DNA of 30,625 nucleotides from CAZODA01 sp964578485 (GTDB lineage: Bacteria; Bacteroidota; Bacteroidia; Bacteroidales; Marinilabiliaceae), in contig CAZODA010000039.1 in the NCBI GenBank assembly GCA_964578485.1, forward strand, positions 1 to 30,625, given 5' to 3'. The translations under genes and the position numbers were made by a program. Within the stretch, counting starts at the first letter, position 1. Each line of letters starts with the position of its first letter. Of the stretch, positions 9,822-18,422 are shown piece after piece. The notes beneath the pieces were generated by a model. That model saw nothing but the letters and a program-made list of their open reading frames with translations, was not told the origin of the DNA and made no database searches.

Positions 9822-11462
9822 ATGAAAACAAAGATATTTAGAAAAATAAGTGTGTTAGCAGTTGGAATGATATTTATGATTTCAGGCTGTAGCGAGGATA
9901 TATTAAATGTTAAACCTCAAGATCGTATTACACTTGACAACTTTTTTACCAGTGAAAATGACCTAAGGGCTGCAACTGCTCCCTTATATAGTATAGTGTG
10001 GTTCGATTTTAATGAAAAGTTTTATTATGCTCTGGGTGATGGGCGCTCAAATAACCTTTTTGCTCCCTATTCGGATTATATTTATCCATTTACCAATTTT
10101 ACTGAAACTTCACTTACCGGGCCTTTAGTACTGGCTTGGGGCGCTTTGTATAATGTAATTGGTCAATCAAACAATACCATAAATAATATTCGTGACCATG
10201 CTGTGGGTGTAACAGAAGAAGCAAAAAATGCATCCATTGCAGAAGCCCGGTTTATAAGAGGAACAGCTTACTGGTATCTTGCATCCTTATGGGGTGATGT
10301 GCCTATTATTACGGATAATGCTGCTCTTGTAAATAATCCTATTGTACCAAAGAATCTACGGAATGATGTATTTGAATTTGCAATTCGTGACCTTGAATAT
10401 GCAGCCGCTCATCTTCCTGAAAAAGCTGTTCAGGATGGGCGTGTAACAAAATGGAGTGCTTATGGAATGTTGTCAAGGGTTTATTTGTCATATTCGGGCT
10501 TATACAATAATTCTGATCGAAATTCCGGACTACGTGATGAAGGATTTTTGGAAAAGGCAAAGCTTGCTGCAAAAGTAGTTTGTGAAGAAAGCGGTTTGCA
10601 ATTGACTGAAGATTATGGACATTTATTTACCATAGACGGAAATAATAATCCTGAATCACTCTTTGCCCTTCAATGGGTTCCGGGAAGCACTCAATATGGT
10701 ATCAATAACTTTCAGCAAGCATTTTTTGCTTGGAGTAGTGAAATTACCGGTGACGAAGCTGCATGGGGCTATTATACTTTTGCTTCGTGGGATATAATTC
10801 GCGAATACGATATTCTTGATCGTAAGCGTCTGCATGCCACATTTGCCACCTATGGAGCTGAATACCCTGAGTTGACAGTTGAGTCGGGAGGTTACCTTTA
10901 TGAAGAGACAGATAGATGTAATGTTAAAAAAGGAGTTGTAGGATCTCCAAAAGACACAAAAGGAGCTTCAGCTTCTCAAAATTCCGGACTTAACTCTTAT
11001 ATGTTGCGGCTGGCAGAAGTGTATTTGATTTATGCTGAAGCAATACTCGGGAATAATCCTTCTACTGCTGATGCGGATGCTTTACATTATTTTAACCTTG
11101 TTCGTCAACGTGCGGGTATGCCTGTTAAAAATGAGATCGCTTATGAAGATATTCGTTATGAAAGGCGTATTGAATTAGCAATGGAAGGACAATACTGGTA
11201 TGATCTTGTGCGTCGTTCTTATTATCGTCAGCAGGAAGTTTTAAATTATTTGAATAGTCAGGATAGAGCTGTGCAATATGAATGGGATAATAACTCCTAT
11301 GTAGAAGGCGACCTCAATACTGCACAGGCAGTTGCCACAGCAACTGAAAAGCATTTGCTTCTTCCTGTTCCTGAGTCGGAAGTTGTACAGAATCCTTTAC
11401 TTAGAAGTTCAGAACCTCCTGTACCTTATGAGTTTAAGGAAGAGCGTGTGGAATTGTTTTAA
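9822..11462 (+). CDS. SusD-like surface glycan-binding lipoprotein
   Basis: The protein has 546 residues. A lipoprotein signal ends in MISGC with lipidated Cys23, so it is expected on the cell surface as the lid of the SusC barrel. SusD/RagB family landmarks are visible: ILNVKPQDRITLDNFFTSEN at the N-terminus, the TPR-like RFIRGTAYWYLASLWGDVPI, YMLRLAEVYLIYAEAI, FNLVRQRAGMP and RYERRIELAMEGQYWYDLVR near the C-terminus. It follows the susC-like gene by 18 bp and precedes the SGBP gene by 26 bp, so the three are almost certainly one transcript. Family members bind and deliver oligosaccharides to SusC. The xylan specificity is inferred from neighbours. Confidence 0.97.
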   Translation: MKTKIFRKISVLAVGMIFMISGCSEDILNVKPQDRITLDNFFTSENDLRAATAPLYSIVWFDFNEKFYYALGDGRSNNLFAPYSDYIYPFTNFTETSLTGPLVLAWGALYNVIGQSNNTINNIRDHAVGVTEEAKNASIAEARFIRGTAYWYLASLWGDVPIITDNAALVNNPIVPKNLRNDVFEFAIRDLEYAAAHLPEKAVQDGRVTKWSAYGMLSRVYLSYSGLYNNSDRNSGLRDEGFLEKAKLAAKVVCEESGLQLTEDYGHLFTIDGNNNPESLFALQWVPGSTQYGINNFQQAFFAWSSEITGDEAAWGYYTFASWDIIREYDILDRKRLHATFATYGAEYPELTVESGGYLYEETDRCNVKKGVVGSPKDTKGASASQNSGLNSYMLRLAEVYLIYAEAILGNNPSTADADALHYFNLVRQRAGMPVKNEIAYEDIRYERRIELAMEGQYWYDLVRRSYYRQQEVLNYLNSQDRAVQYEWDNNSYVEGDLNTAQAVATATEKHLLLPVPESEVVQNPLLRSSEPPVPYEFKEERVELF

Positions 11463-11488
11463 TTAGTAAGTTTTTAATTGTTGCTTCT

Positions 11489-12868
11489 ATGAAAATTTTA
11501 ATAAAAAACAGAATATTAATTGGGATTTTTATCACGCTTATAACCTTTGTTGCTTGTGATAAAGAAGATGACCATTCATCAGTACCCATAAAAATAAATG
11601 CCATTTATCTTCAGGATGCCCAAAGTAATACGCCCGATAGAAAAGTCGATTTTATACGACTCGGACAAATAATGCGTATTGAAGGTTCCGGATTTTTAGG
11701 ATTACGACATGTTTATATTAATGGCTATGATACTTATTTTAATCCTGTATATGTTAGTGATAACTCTATGCTTATTCAGGTTAGTAGTCGTAATACACCT
11801 GTTAGTGATGCCGATGAGGATGCTAGAAATACTATACGACTTGTAAAAACAGCTGCTGAACTTGTATATCCTTTTGAAATACGTGCAGCGGCACCTGTCA
11901 TAAATCGTATTTCACATACTCTTCCTTTACCTGGAGAACCTATAACTCTTTATGGTTCGGGACTACAGGAAATTGAAAGGGTCGTTTTCCCCGGAGATAT
12001 TGAAATAAGCGAAGGAATTGTTTCTGATCTTGATGGAGAATTTGTAAGAATTGAAGCTGTCCCCGATAACCTTACAGAATGGGGATCTATCTTTGTGGAG
12101 GGAGCTAATGGTGGTGCCTATTCTCCTGCTTACTTTAATTTTAAGGAAGGAGTGATATTTGATTTTGACGGTAAAGGAGAACACGGGCACTGGGGATCTG
12201 CTTCAAGTATGATAACGCCCGAAGACTTGGAATCAAACATTATAGGATCCGGCAATATTTCGCAGGGTACTTATGTGGCTCATCGCCCCGAAAGAATAAG
12301 CAGCTTTAATGCAGGGGCAAATCGCCTTTCAGAAGTATGGACTGCAGGAAATGATGTTGACGACTGGAGGGGAAATTTAACTCCCTTCATTCCTCCATCT
12401 ACTCCGATTAATATGGTAGGATTTCAATTTGATATTTTTGTTCCTGAAGCATGGTCGGGCTCCGGTTTCCTTAAAATATTACTTATAAATAATTATAATG
12501 GAGGAGAATGGAGTGGTTACACCCATAATTATGTTCCATGGATAGTTGATAAGGAAGTACATCCATTTATAACTGAAGGATGGGAAACAGTAACTATTCC
12601 TTTTAATAAGTTCTATGAATTTGAAGATACAAGTGTAGATTTTACTTTTGAAGATGTTCTTTTAGCTCGTGACAATGCTACATGGGAAAATTTTGGATTT
12701 TATTTTGAAAATTCCGATTTTATTCTTGGTCAAGTTACACGGAATAATTCCGATGATGAAGAATTTGAATCTTTTCCTGTTTCCCTTAGTGTTTATACCG
12801 ATAATTGGAGAGTAGTTTCCCTACATACTCCAGCTTACAGTGATTTTCCCGATGATGAGGAGGATTAA
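11489..12868 (+). CDS. IPT/TIG-domain surface glycan-binding lipoprotein (SGBP-B type)
   Basis: The protein has 459 residues. The lipoprotein signal ends at FVAC with Cys23. Two IPT/TIG immunoglobulin-like domains follow, about residues 35-125 (IMRIEGSGFLGLRHVYING) and 130-215 (PGEPITLYGSGLQEIERV). They are spacers that lift the binding domain from the membrane. The C-terminal part (about 218-455) resembles the ligand-binding domain of SGBP-B proteins: FDFDGKGEHGHWGS start, many exposed Trp/Tyr residues, and GWETVTIPFNKFYEF. It has no catalytic residues of a known hydrolase family. It lies between the susD-like and GH10 genes, the standard place for such proteins. Its job is probably to recruit xylan to the surface, which is inference from family and position. 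Confidence 0.9.
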   Translation: MKILIKNRILIGIFITLITFVACDKEDDHSSVPIKINAIYLQDAQSNTPDRKVDFIRLGQIMRIEGSGFLGLRHVYINGYDTYFNPVYVSDNSMLIQVSSRNTPVSDADEDARNTIRLVKTAAELVYPFEIRAAAPVINRISHTLPLPGEPITLYGSGLQEIERVVFPGDIEISEGIVSDLDGEFVRIEAVPDNLTEWGSIFVEGANGGAYSPAYFNFKEGVIFDFDGKGEHGHWGSASSMITPEDLESNIIGSGNISQGTYVAHRPERISSFNAGANRLSEVWTAGNDVDDWRGNLTPFIPPSTPINMVGFQFDIFVPEAWSGSGFLKILLINNYNGGEWSGYTHNYVPWIVDKEVHPFITEGWETVTIPFNKFYEFEDTSVDFTFEDVLLARDNATWENFGFYFENSDFILGQVTRNNSDDEEFESFPVSLSVYTDNWRVVSLHTPAYSDFPDDEED

Positions 12869-12907
12869 CAGTCAGTGATTAGTAAAAACAATTTATTTTT
12901 GAATTAT

Positions 12908-15151
12908 ATGAAATATCTTAAAATATTAATAGTCTTAATCAGTGCATTGTTAATTACAACAGCATGCGATGATAGTAAAATGGAATGGGAAGTCCGGGAT
13001 CCTAATTCACAAATATCACCCGGTGATATTCCTCTGAAACTGGCAGAGAAAATTGCCAGATATGATGTTCTTAACTCATATTCAAATGTTAGAATTGGAA
13101 TAGGAGTTGACTTGCCAACTTATATGGATAATGAAACTTATGCACAACTTGTAAATGAAAATTTTGATGAGGTTGTAATAGGTTATGACATGAAACATGG
13201 TGCAATGGTGAATGGAAAGGGTGAAATAGATTTTACAAATGTCGATAATTTTTTGAGTCGTACTAAGGAAGCAGGACTTATAACTTATGGTCATACTCTT
13301 GTTTGGCATCAGAATCAAAATGCTGCCTATCTAAATGGCCTTATTGCCCCTGAAGTTGTTCCTGCACCTCCGGGAACACACCTTTTGGATTTGTCCGGCC
13401 TCAAGGATGCTTCTTTAGATGGTTGGGATCCTGCTAATCCGGGGGATGGTATAGAGGTGGTTGAAGGAGAAGGTTTAAGTTCTGAAGCTCAAGCCTTACG
13501 TATGGTTGCTTCTGCTTCTTCCGGCCAGGCTTGGGATCTTCAAATTATTTCTCCTGAAATAATGATTATAGAAGGTCATAGCTATGAAATTTCATTTTAT
13601 ATCCGTTCTGATATGCCAGGCCAGGGAAGAATATCTTTCAGTGGATTGTCTGATAACTATCAATGGAAAGATTGGCTTGCAACAGGAAGCGCAAGCGAAG
13701 CTTTTCAAACTACTTCGGCATGGCAGCAAGTGAAATTCACCATCAACGATTTTGTGGCACCTTCCTTCACCATGGCCTTTGATCTGGGCTATGAACCAAG
13801 TGTTACCTATCATATCGATGTTGATAATATTATTGTAGTTGATCTCGATGCTGAACCTACGGAACTTAATTATGTTGAAAATGCCGGCTTTGAAACAGGA
13901 GATTTGACGAATTGGGTGATTGAAAATGAGGGCGCAGGTATTGAAGTTACTGACGAAACAGCTTATACAGGTACTTATAGTTTAAAATTGATTGCCTCAG
14001 AAACATCGAAAGATCCTTGGGATGTACAATTACGATCCGATGAGATAATACTTGAACCGGGTAAGGATTATATGCTTTCATTTTTCTTAAAGGCTGATCA
14101 ACCGGGTGAAGGAAGGGTGGCCTTTCCCGGACTCAGTGATGAATGGCCATGGAATGATTGGACAAACTCCGGATCTATGTCTGAAGCTTTCGAAGTAACT
14201 ACCTCATGGCAACAGTTCTTTGCGTCCTTGGATGATTTAAGCTATAAATCGGGTGAGAATAGTTTTTTGTTGAGCTTTGAATTAGGATATCTACCCGATG
14301 TAACTTATTATCTTGATGAAATAAAGTTGGTTAAAATTGATGCTGAAGATGATGAAGCCCCTGAACAGGCTCCTGTATTAAAATCAGCAACAGTAATTGA
14401 AAAATCTGATGAAGAAAAGACTCAAATTATCGGAACAGCTTTAGAAGATTGGATTTCACAAATGCTTGGTCATTATCGCAATGATGTAAAGGCTTGGGAT
14501 GTTGTTAATGAGCCAATGAAAGAAAATGGCACTCTTCGTGATGGAATTGTCAGCGATCCGGCTGATGATGAATTCTATTGGGTGAAATATCTTGGAGAAG
14601 ATTATGCTGTTACGGCTTTCTCTTTGGCCAGACAATATGGCAATGCTGATGATATTTTGTTTATTAATGATTATAACCTTGAAAACAATATTGCCAAATG
14701 TGATGGCTTAATTCAGTATGTAGAATATATTGAAAGTAAAGGAGCCAAAGTTGATGGTATCGGAACCCAAATGCACGTTTCTGTTAATAGCAACAAGGAT
14801 AATATTATTTTAATGTTTGAGAAACTTGCAGCCTCAGGCAAGCTTATTAAAATATCTGAACTTGACATACAGCTTGGAACCACTTCTCCTTCTGCCGGTG
14901 AACTGTTAGAACAGGCTGAAATGTATCAATTTATTGTTGAACAATATTTGAAAATAATACCCGAAGATCAACAATTTGGCATTACAGTTTGGGGCCTTAA
15001 TGATCCAAACGGTAAAGGTTATTGGTTACCCGATGATTCACCTTGCCTATGGAATCATGATTTTGTGCGTAAGCCCGCCTATAAAGCCTTTGTTGATGCC
15101 CTTGCAGGCAGAGATGTCAGCGAGGATTTTACAGGAGAAGATTATTATTAA
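12908..15151 (+). CDS. GH10 endo-beta-1,4-xylanase lipoprotein with two inserted CBM4/9-like modules
   Basis: I place the start at the ATG at 12908 (747 residues), not the in-frame GTG at 12875. A lipoprotein signal begins at this ATG (MKYLKILIVLISALLITTAC). The GH10 barrel opens with residues to about 150, including GHTLVWHQNQ. It is interrupted by two related beta-sandwich modules (about 160-315 and 319-479), then resumes near 490. The acid/base is Glu535 in WDVVNEP and the nucleophile Glu651 in KISELDIQLG. The two inserts share GLSD..W.DW...GS.SEAF, TS/TTSWQQ and LGY.P.VTY words, so they arose by duplication. GH10 xylanases with CBMs inserted at this point are known from Bacteroidota xylan loci. 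Surface anchoring fits a role as first-cut enzyme producing oligosaccharides for SusCD. The gene follows the SGBP gene by 39 bp. Confidence 0.95.
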   Translation: MKYLKILIVLISALLITTACDDSKMEWEVRDPNSQISPGDIPLKLAEKIARYDVLNSYSNVRIGIGVDLPTYMDNETYAQLVNENFDEVVIGYDMKHGAMVNGKGEIDFTNVDNFLSRTKEAGLITYGHTLVWHQNQNAAYLNGLIAPEVVPAPPGTHLLDLSGLKDASLDGWDPANPGDGIEVVEGEGLSSEAQALRMVASASSGQAWDLQIISPEIMIIEGHSYEISFYIRSDMPGQGRISFSGLSDNYQWKDWLATGSASEAFQTTSAWQQVKFTINDFVAPSFTMAFDLGYEPSVTYHIDVDNIIVVDLDAEPTELNYVENAGFETGDLTNWVIENEGAGIEVTDETAYTGTYSLKLIASETSKDPWDVQLRSDEIILEPGKDYMLSFFLKADQPGEGRVAFPGLSDEWPWNDWTNSGSMSEAFEVTTSWQQFFASLDDLSYKSGENSFLLSFELGYLPDVTYYLDEIKLVKIDAEDDEAPEQAPVLKSATVIEKSDEEKTQIIGTALEDWISQMLGHYRNDVKAWDVVNEPMKENGTLRDGIVSDPADDEFYWVKYLGEDYAVTAFSLARQYGNADDILFINDYNLENNIAKCDGLIQYVEYIESKGAKVDGIGTQMHVSVNSNKDNIILMFEKLAASGKLIKISELDIQLGTTSPSAGELLEQAEMYQFIVEQYLKIIPEDQQFGITVWGLNDPNGKGYWLPDDSPCLWNHDFVRKPAYKAFVDALAGRDVSEDFTGEDYY

Positions 15152-15424
15152 TTTTATTTGAATTAAACACTGGTCCTAACATTATGTTATCATTCAATTC
15201 CGGACGACCACGTTGTGGCGTGGTCGTCCGGAATTGATGATAATAACCCTAGATCTTTTCCATATAAATAAAACCGGAATAATAATATTCCTCAAATAGA
15301 ACAAAAAATTCGACCTAAATTTAATGCATTGTTACTTACTTTAACATTGTGTGATTTTTATTACTCACATAGCATTTTTTATTATATTCATCATAAATAT
15401 TGTTCCATAAAAAAACTGAAAGAC
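15152..15424. other. Intergenic region between GH10 and GH115 genes
   Basis: The 273 bases hold the palindrome at 15187-15243 and a small inverted repeat GGAATA/TATTCC at 15276-15291. A -7-like TAACATTG (15342-15349) has no matching -33 box. An open frame continuous with the GH115 gene reaches back to 15329, but its residues look like untranslated leader and a proper signal peptide begins at 15425. Confidence 0.6.
15187..15243. repeat. Long perfect palindrome, REP-like hairpin between GH10 and GH115 genes
   Basis: An 18-bp perfect inverted repeat (15195-15212 with 15219-15236) around a 6-base loop TTGTGG has a core of GGACGACCACG type, strikingly GC-rich for this AT-rich region. The stem extends one more pair (194/237). 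After a one-base bulge at 193, six further pairs (187-192 with 238-243) form. No T-run follows on either strand, so it is not a standard terminator. It could be a repetitive extragenic palindrome, a MITE remnant, or an RNA processing/stability element. Confidence 0.85.
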
Positions 15425-18310
15425 ATGCAAAATTTAATTATCAGGAAATGGAGATTTTTTTATCTTTTAATTTTATTACTATTCCCTGCTGAATTTTTAA
15501 TTGCTGCAAAGATTGATAATACCTTCAAGACTCAGCAATATATTGAATTTAGTCCCGGTAGTGGATCCTTTGTCTTGGCTTCCGGTGGATCTGTAGCACC
15601 CTTAATTGTTGCAGATGACGATGAACCGGGCGTTCACAGGGTAGTATCTCATCTTCAAAATGATCTTTTCTTAGTTACAGGAGTAAAACCTGAAATTGAA
15701 AAGGGGAATTTTTCAGCTGCTAAAAATGCTGTTATTATCGGTACCCTTGGAAAGAGCAGCTTGATAGATCAGATGGTTGCTTCCGGTAAAATTAATGTTT
15801 CTGATGTTAAAGATCGTTGGGAGCTATCCTTAATTCAGGTTGTTGACAATCCTTTGCCCGGTATTGACAAGGGCTTGGTAATTGTTGGAAGTGATAAGCG
15901 TGGTACTATATTTGGCATGTTTGATCTTTCTGCACAAATAGGAGTTTCACCATGGTATTGGTGGGCCGATGTTCCTGTTGAAAGTAAGACTGAACTATAT
16001 ATAAAAGCCGGTAGATACAATCTTGGAGAACCCAAAGTTCAGTATCGCGGTATTTTCCTTAATGATGAAGAGCCTGCTCTTGGAGGATGGGTGCGTGAAA
16101 CATTTGGAGGTTTCAATGCCGATTTTTATGCCTGTGTTTATGAATTGATACTGCGGATGAAGGGTAATTTCTTATGGCCGGCTATGTGGGGTAAAGCTCA
16201 TGCTGATGATGATCCCATGAATCCTGTTCTTGCCGATGAGTATGGCGTAGTAATTAGTTATACTCACCATGAACCCATGATGCGTGCACATGTTGAATGG
16301 CAAAGATATGGCGAAGGCCCTTGGGACTATACAGAAAATAAAGAAAAACTTGAAGAGTTTTGGACAGAAGGAGTTACTCGTAATTTAGGATATGAGAGTT
16401 TTATAACAATAGGTATGCGCGGTGATGGTGATATGGCTATGAGCGCCGACCGAAACATAGATCTTCTTACAGAAATTATTGAAAACCAGCGTGTTATTAT
16501 TGAGCAAGTAACGGACCTTCCCGCAACTAAAGTACCACAAATGTGGGCTTTATATAAGGAAGTTCAAGAATATTATGATTCAGGAATGCGTGTTCCCGAT
16601 GATATTATGTTGTTGTATTGCGATGACAACTGGGGGAATATAAGACGTATGCCAGGTGATGAAGAACGTGCAAGAGAAGGCGGAATGGGTATGTATTATC
16701 ACTTTGATTACGTTGGTGGACCACGAAATTATAAATGGATAAACACAAATCCACTTCCAAAAGTGTGGGAGCAAAACAAACTTACCTACGAATATGGAGT
16801 TAATAAAATATGGGTTGTAAATGTTGGCGACCTAAAACCTGTGGAATATCCCATACAGTTTTATTTAGATTTAGCATGGGACCCCGATCGTTTTGAAGCG
16901 AACGACTTGAATGATTATGCAATTGCTTGGGCACGTCAGCAATTTGGTGAGGAATATGCCGAAGATATTGCATATTTTATGAGTCATTATGGAAAGATAA
17001 ATGGACGTCGCACCCCTGAAATGATCGACTGGACCTCTTTCTCTCTTCATAATTATCGTGAATTTGAAAGATTATCAGAAGAGTATAATAATCTAACAGC
17101 TAAAGCAGCAAAAGTATATGACCTGATCCCTGAATCATATCGTGATGCTTATTATCAGTTGCTTATGTATCCTATTGAAGCTGCAGCTAACCTATATAAT
17201 CTATACTATGCAACGGCAAGGAATCATTCCTATGCCAACCAAGGTAGAGTATCAGCAAATGCAATGGCCGACAGTGTTCGTTATTTCTTTAAAAAAGACT
17301 CATTGATGACTGTCCATTTCCATACAGAATTAGCAGATGGAAAATGGAATCATATGATGGCTCAAACACGTATAGGATACCGTTACTGGCAAGAGCCTCG
17401 CTTTAATTTCATTCCTCCGACACAAAGAGTGGATGCTTTAATAGGAGCTCATCCTGAAATTCAGCTTGAAGGGCAAACAGAAGTTTATTCTCTCGATGAA
17501 GCCTATCTTCCTGAGTTCGACAGCTTCAATAAGCCTTCCTATTTTATAGAACTGTTTAATAAGGGTGATGAATCTTATAAATATAAGTTAAAATCAAAAC
17601 AGAAATGGGTGAAATTTAGTTCTGCAAAAGGAACAATAAATGACCAAAAACGAATTTATGTTTCCATTGATTGGGATTCAGCACCATTAGGTTTAAATAA
17701 TGGACTTATCACCATGAAGCTTGGAAAACAAAAAATGGATGTAAAATTATCTGTTTGGAATCCTTCCGAATCTCAAAAAGCAGATATAAAAGGACATATT
17801 GAAACAAATGGATATATCTCTGTTGAAGCTTCAAACTTCTCACGCCTAACTGATACTAAAGATATAAAATGGGTAGTTGTACCGGATATAGGACGTACTT
17901 TGGATGGTGTTCTTGCTCAGCCATACATGGTGGAAGAGCAAGAAGCAGGTAAAGGACCATCAATTGAGTACGATCTGTATGTACGTACTCCGGGAACTGT
18001 TAAAGTTCATGCCTATTTTTCTCCAACCCTTAATTACCCCGGCGATGAAGGACTGCATTATGCAATGTCGTTTAATGATGATAAACCGGTGGTGGTAAAT
18101 GCACATGCAGATGAGTCGAACTACGAATGGGAGCAAATGGTTGGAAATAGCATTATGCTTAGAACTTCTGAGCATAATATTGGAGAGGCAGGACTTCAAA
18201 CCTTAAAATACCATATGGTTTCTCCGGGACTTGTATTACAAAAAATTGTTATAGACACAGGTGGACTTAAAACTACCTACCTTGGTCCTGAAGAAAGCTT
18301 TAAAAAATAA
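15425..18310 (+). CDS. GH115 xylan alpha-1,2-glucuronidase
   Basis: From ATG 15425 the protein has 961 residues. The upstream ATG at 15329 would add 32 residues that do not resemble a signal peptide. From 15425 a signal peptide follows at once (WRFFYLLILLLFPAEFLIAA), so it is exported to periplasm or surface. It has no lipobox Cys. GH115 family landmarks are present: AVIIGTLGKSSLID in the N-terminal domain, GVSPWYWWADVPVE, the barrel words YRGIFLNDEEPALGGW, MKGNFLWPAMWGKAHADDD, YTHHEPMMRAHVEWQ and IGMRGDGDMAM, and a GH115 C-terminal beta-sandwich domain near the end (IEYDLYVRTPGTVKVHAYFS). The family removes (4-O-methyl-)glucuronic acid from internal as well as terminal xylose units of xylan. 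A strong terminator follows the gene. Confidence 0.95.
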   Translation: MQNLIIRKWRFFYLLILLLFPAEFLIAAKIDNTFKTQQYIEFSPGSGSFVLASGGSVAPLIVADDDEPGVHRVVSHLQNDLFLVTGVKPEIEKGNFSAAKNAVIIGTLGKSSLIDQMVASGKINVSDVKDRWELSLIQVVDNPLPGIDKGLVIVGSDKRGTIFGMFDLSAQIGVSPWYWWADVPVESKTELYIKAGRYNLGEPKVQYRGIFLNDEEPALGGWVRETFGGFNADFYACVYELILRMKGNFLWPAMWGKAHADDDPMNPVLADEYGVVISYTHHEPMMRAHVEWQRYGEGPWDYTENKEKLEEFWTEGVTRNLGYESFITIGMRGDGDMAMSADRNIDLLTEIIENQRVIIEQVTDLPATKVPQMWALYKEVQEYYDSGMRVPDDIMLLYCDDNWGNIRRMPGDEERAREGGMGMYYHFDYVGGPRNYKWINTNPLPKVWEQNKLTYEYGVNKIWVVNVGDLKPVEYPIQFYLDLAWDPDRFEANDLNDYAIAWARQQFGEEYAEDIAYFMSHYGKINGRRTPEMIDWTSFSLHNYREFERLSEEYNNLTAKAAKVYDLIPESYRDAYYQLLMYPIEAAANLYNLYYATARNHSYANQGRVSANAMADSVRYFFKKDSLMTVHFHTELADGKWNHMMAQTRIGYRYWQEPRFNFIPPTQRVDALIGAHPEIQLEGQTEVYSLDEAYLPEFDSFNKPSYFIELFNKGDESYKYKLKSKQKWVKFSSAKGTINDQKRIYVSIDWDSAPLGLNNGLITMKLGKQKMDVKLSVWNPSESQKADIKGHIETNGYISVEASNFSRLTDTKDIKWVVVPDIGRTLDGVLAQPYMVEEQEAGKGPSIEYDLYVRTPGTVKVHAYFSPTLNYPGDEGLHYAMSFNDDKPVVVNAHADESNYEWEQMVGNSIMLRTSEHNIGEAGLQTLKYHMVSPGLVLQKIVIDTGGLKTTYLGPEESFKK

Positions 18311-18325
18311 GACTTTTTATATTAT

Positions 18326-18359
18326 CCCGGGTTTCATTTTACGAAACCCGGGCTTTTTT
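18326..18359 (+). terminator. Rho-independent terminator after the GH115 gene
   Basis: A perfect 10-bp stem, CCCGGGTTTC (18326-18335) with GAAACCCGGG (18343-18352), closes a 7-base loop. C and six T residues follow (18353-18359). It lies 16 bases after the GH115 stop. It has no T-run on the other side, so it works for the + strand only. It implies that GH67 expression needs read-through or its own promoter. Confidence 0.92.
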
Positions 18360-18422
18360 AGTTTAATCCTGTTTTTTCCGCTTGAATTTTAAAAGGAAAA
18401 ATCTAATTTAAATTTTTAAGAA

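Noticed and set aside
12875..12907. GTG start for the GH10 gene, with AGGAGG 11 bases upstream
   Set aside because: The AGGAGG is made by Glu/Asp codons at the end of the SGBP gene, and the lipoprotein signal begins exactly at ATG 12908.
15187..15243. Rho-independent terminator after the GH10 gene
   Set aside because: The stem is strong but no T-run follows either arm. It is listed as a palindromic element instead.
15350..15369. CRP-like site TGTGA...TCACA upstream of the GH115 gene
   Set aside because: The half-sites are 10 bases apart rather than 6, and the E. coli CRP consensus need not apply in this phylum.
15329..15424. N-terminal extension of the GH115 protein from an upstream ATG
   Set aside because: The added residues are Tyr/His/Cys-rich and would place the obvious signal peptide internally. 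ATG 15425 gives a normal signal peptide.
17960..18199. Antisense open frames inside the large genes (for example 17960-18199 minus, 23481-23795 minus)
   Set aside because: They are shadows of well-supported genes on the other strand, without domains or independent start signals.
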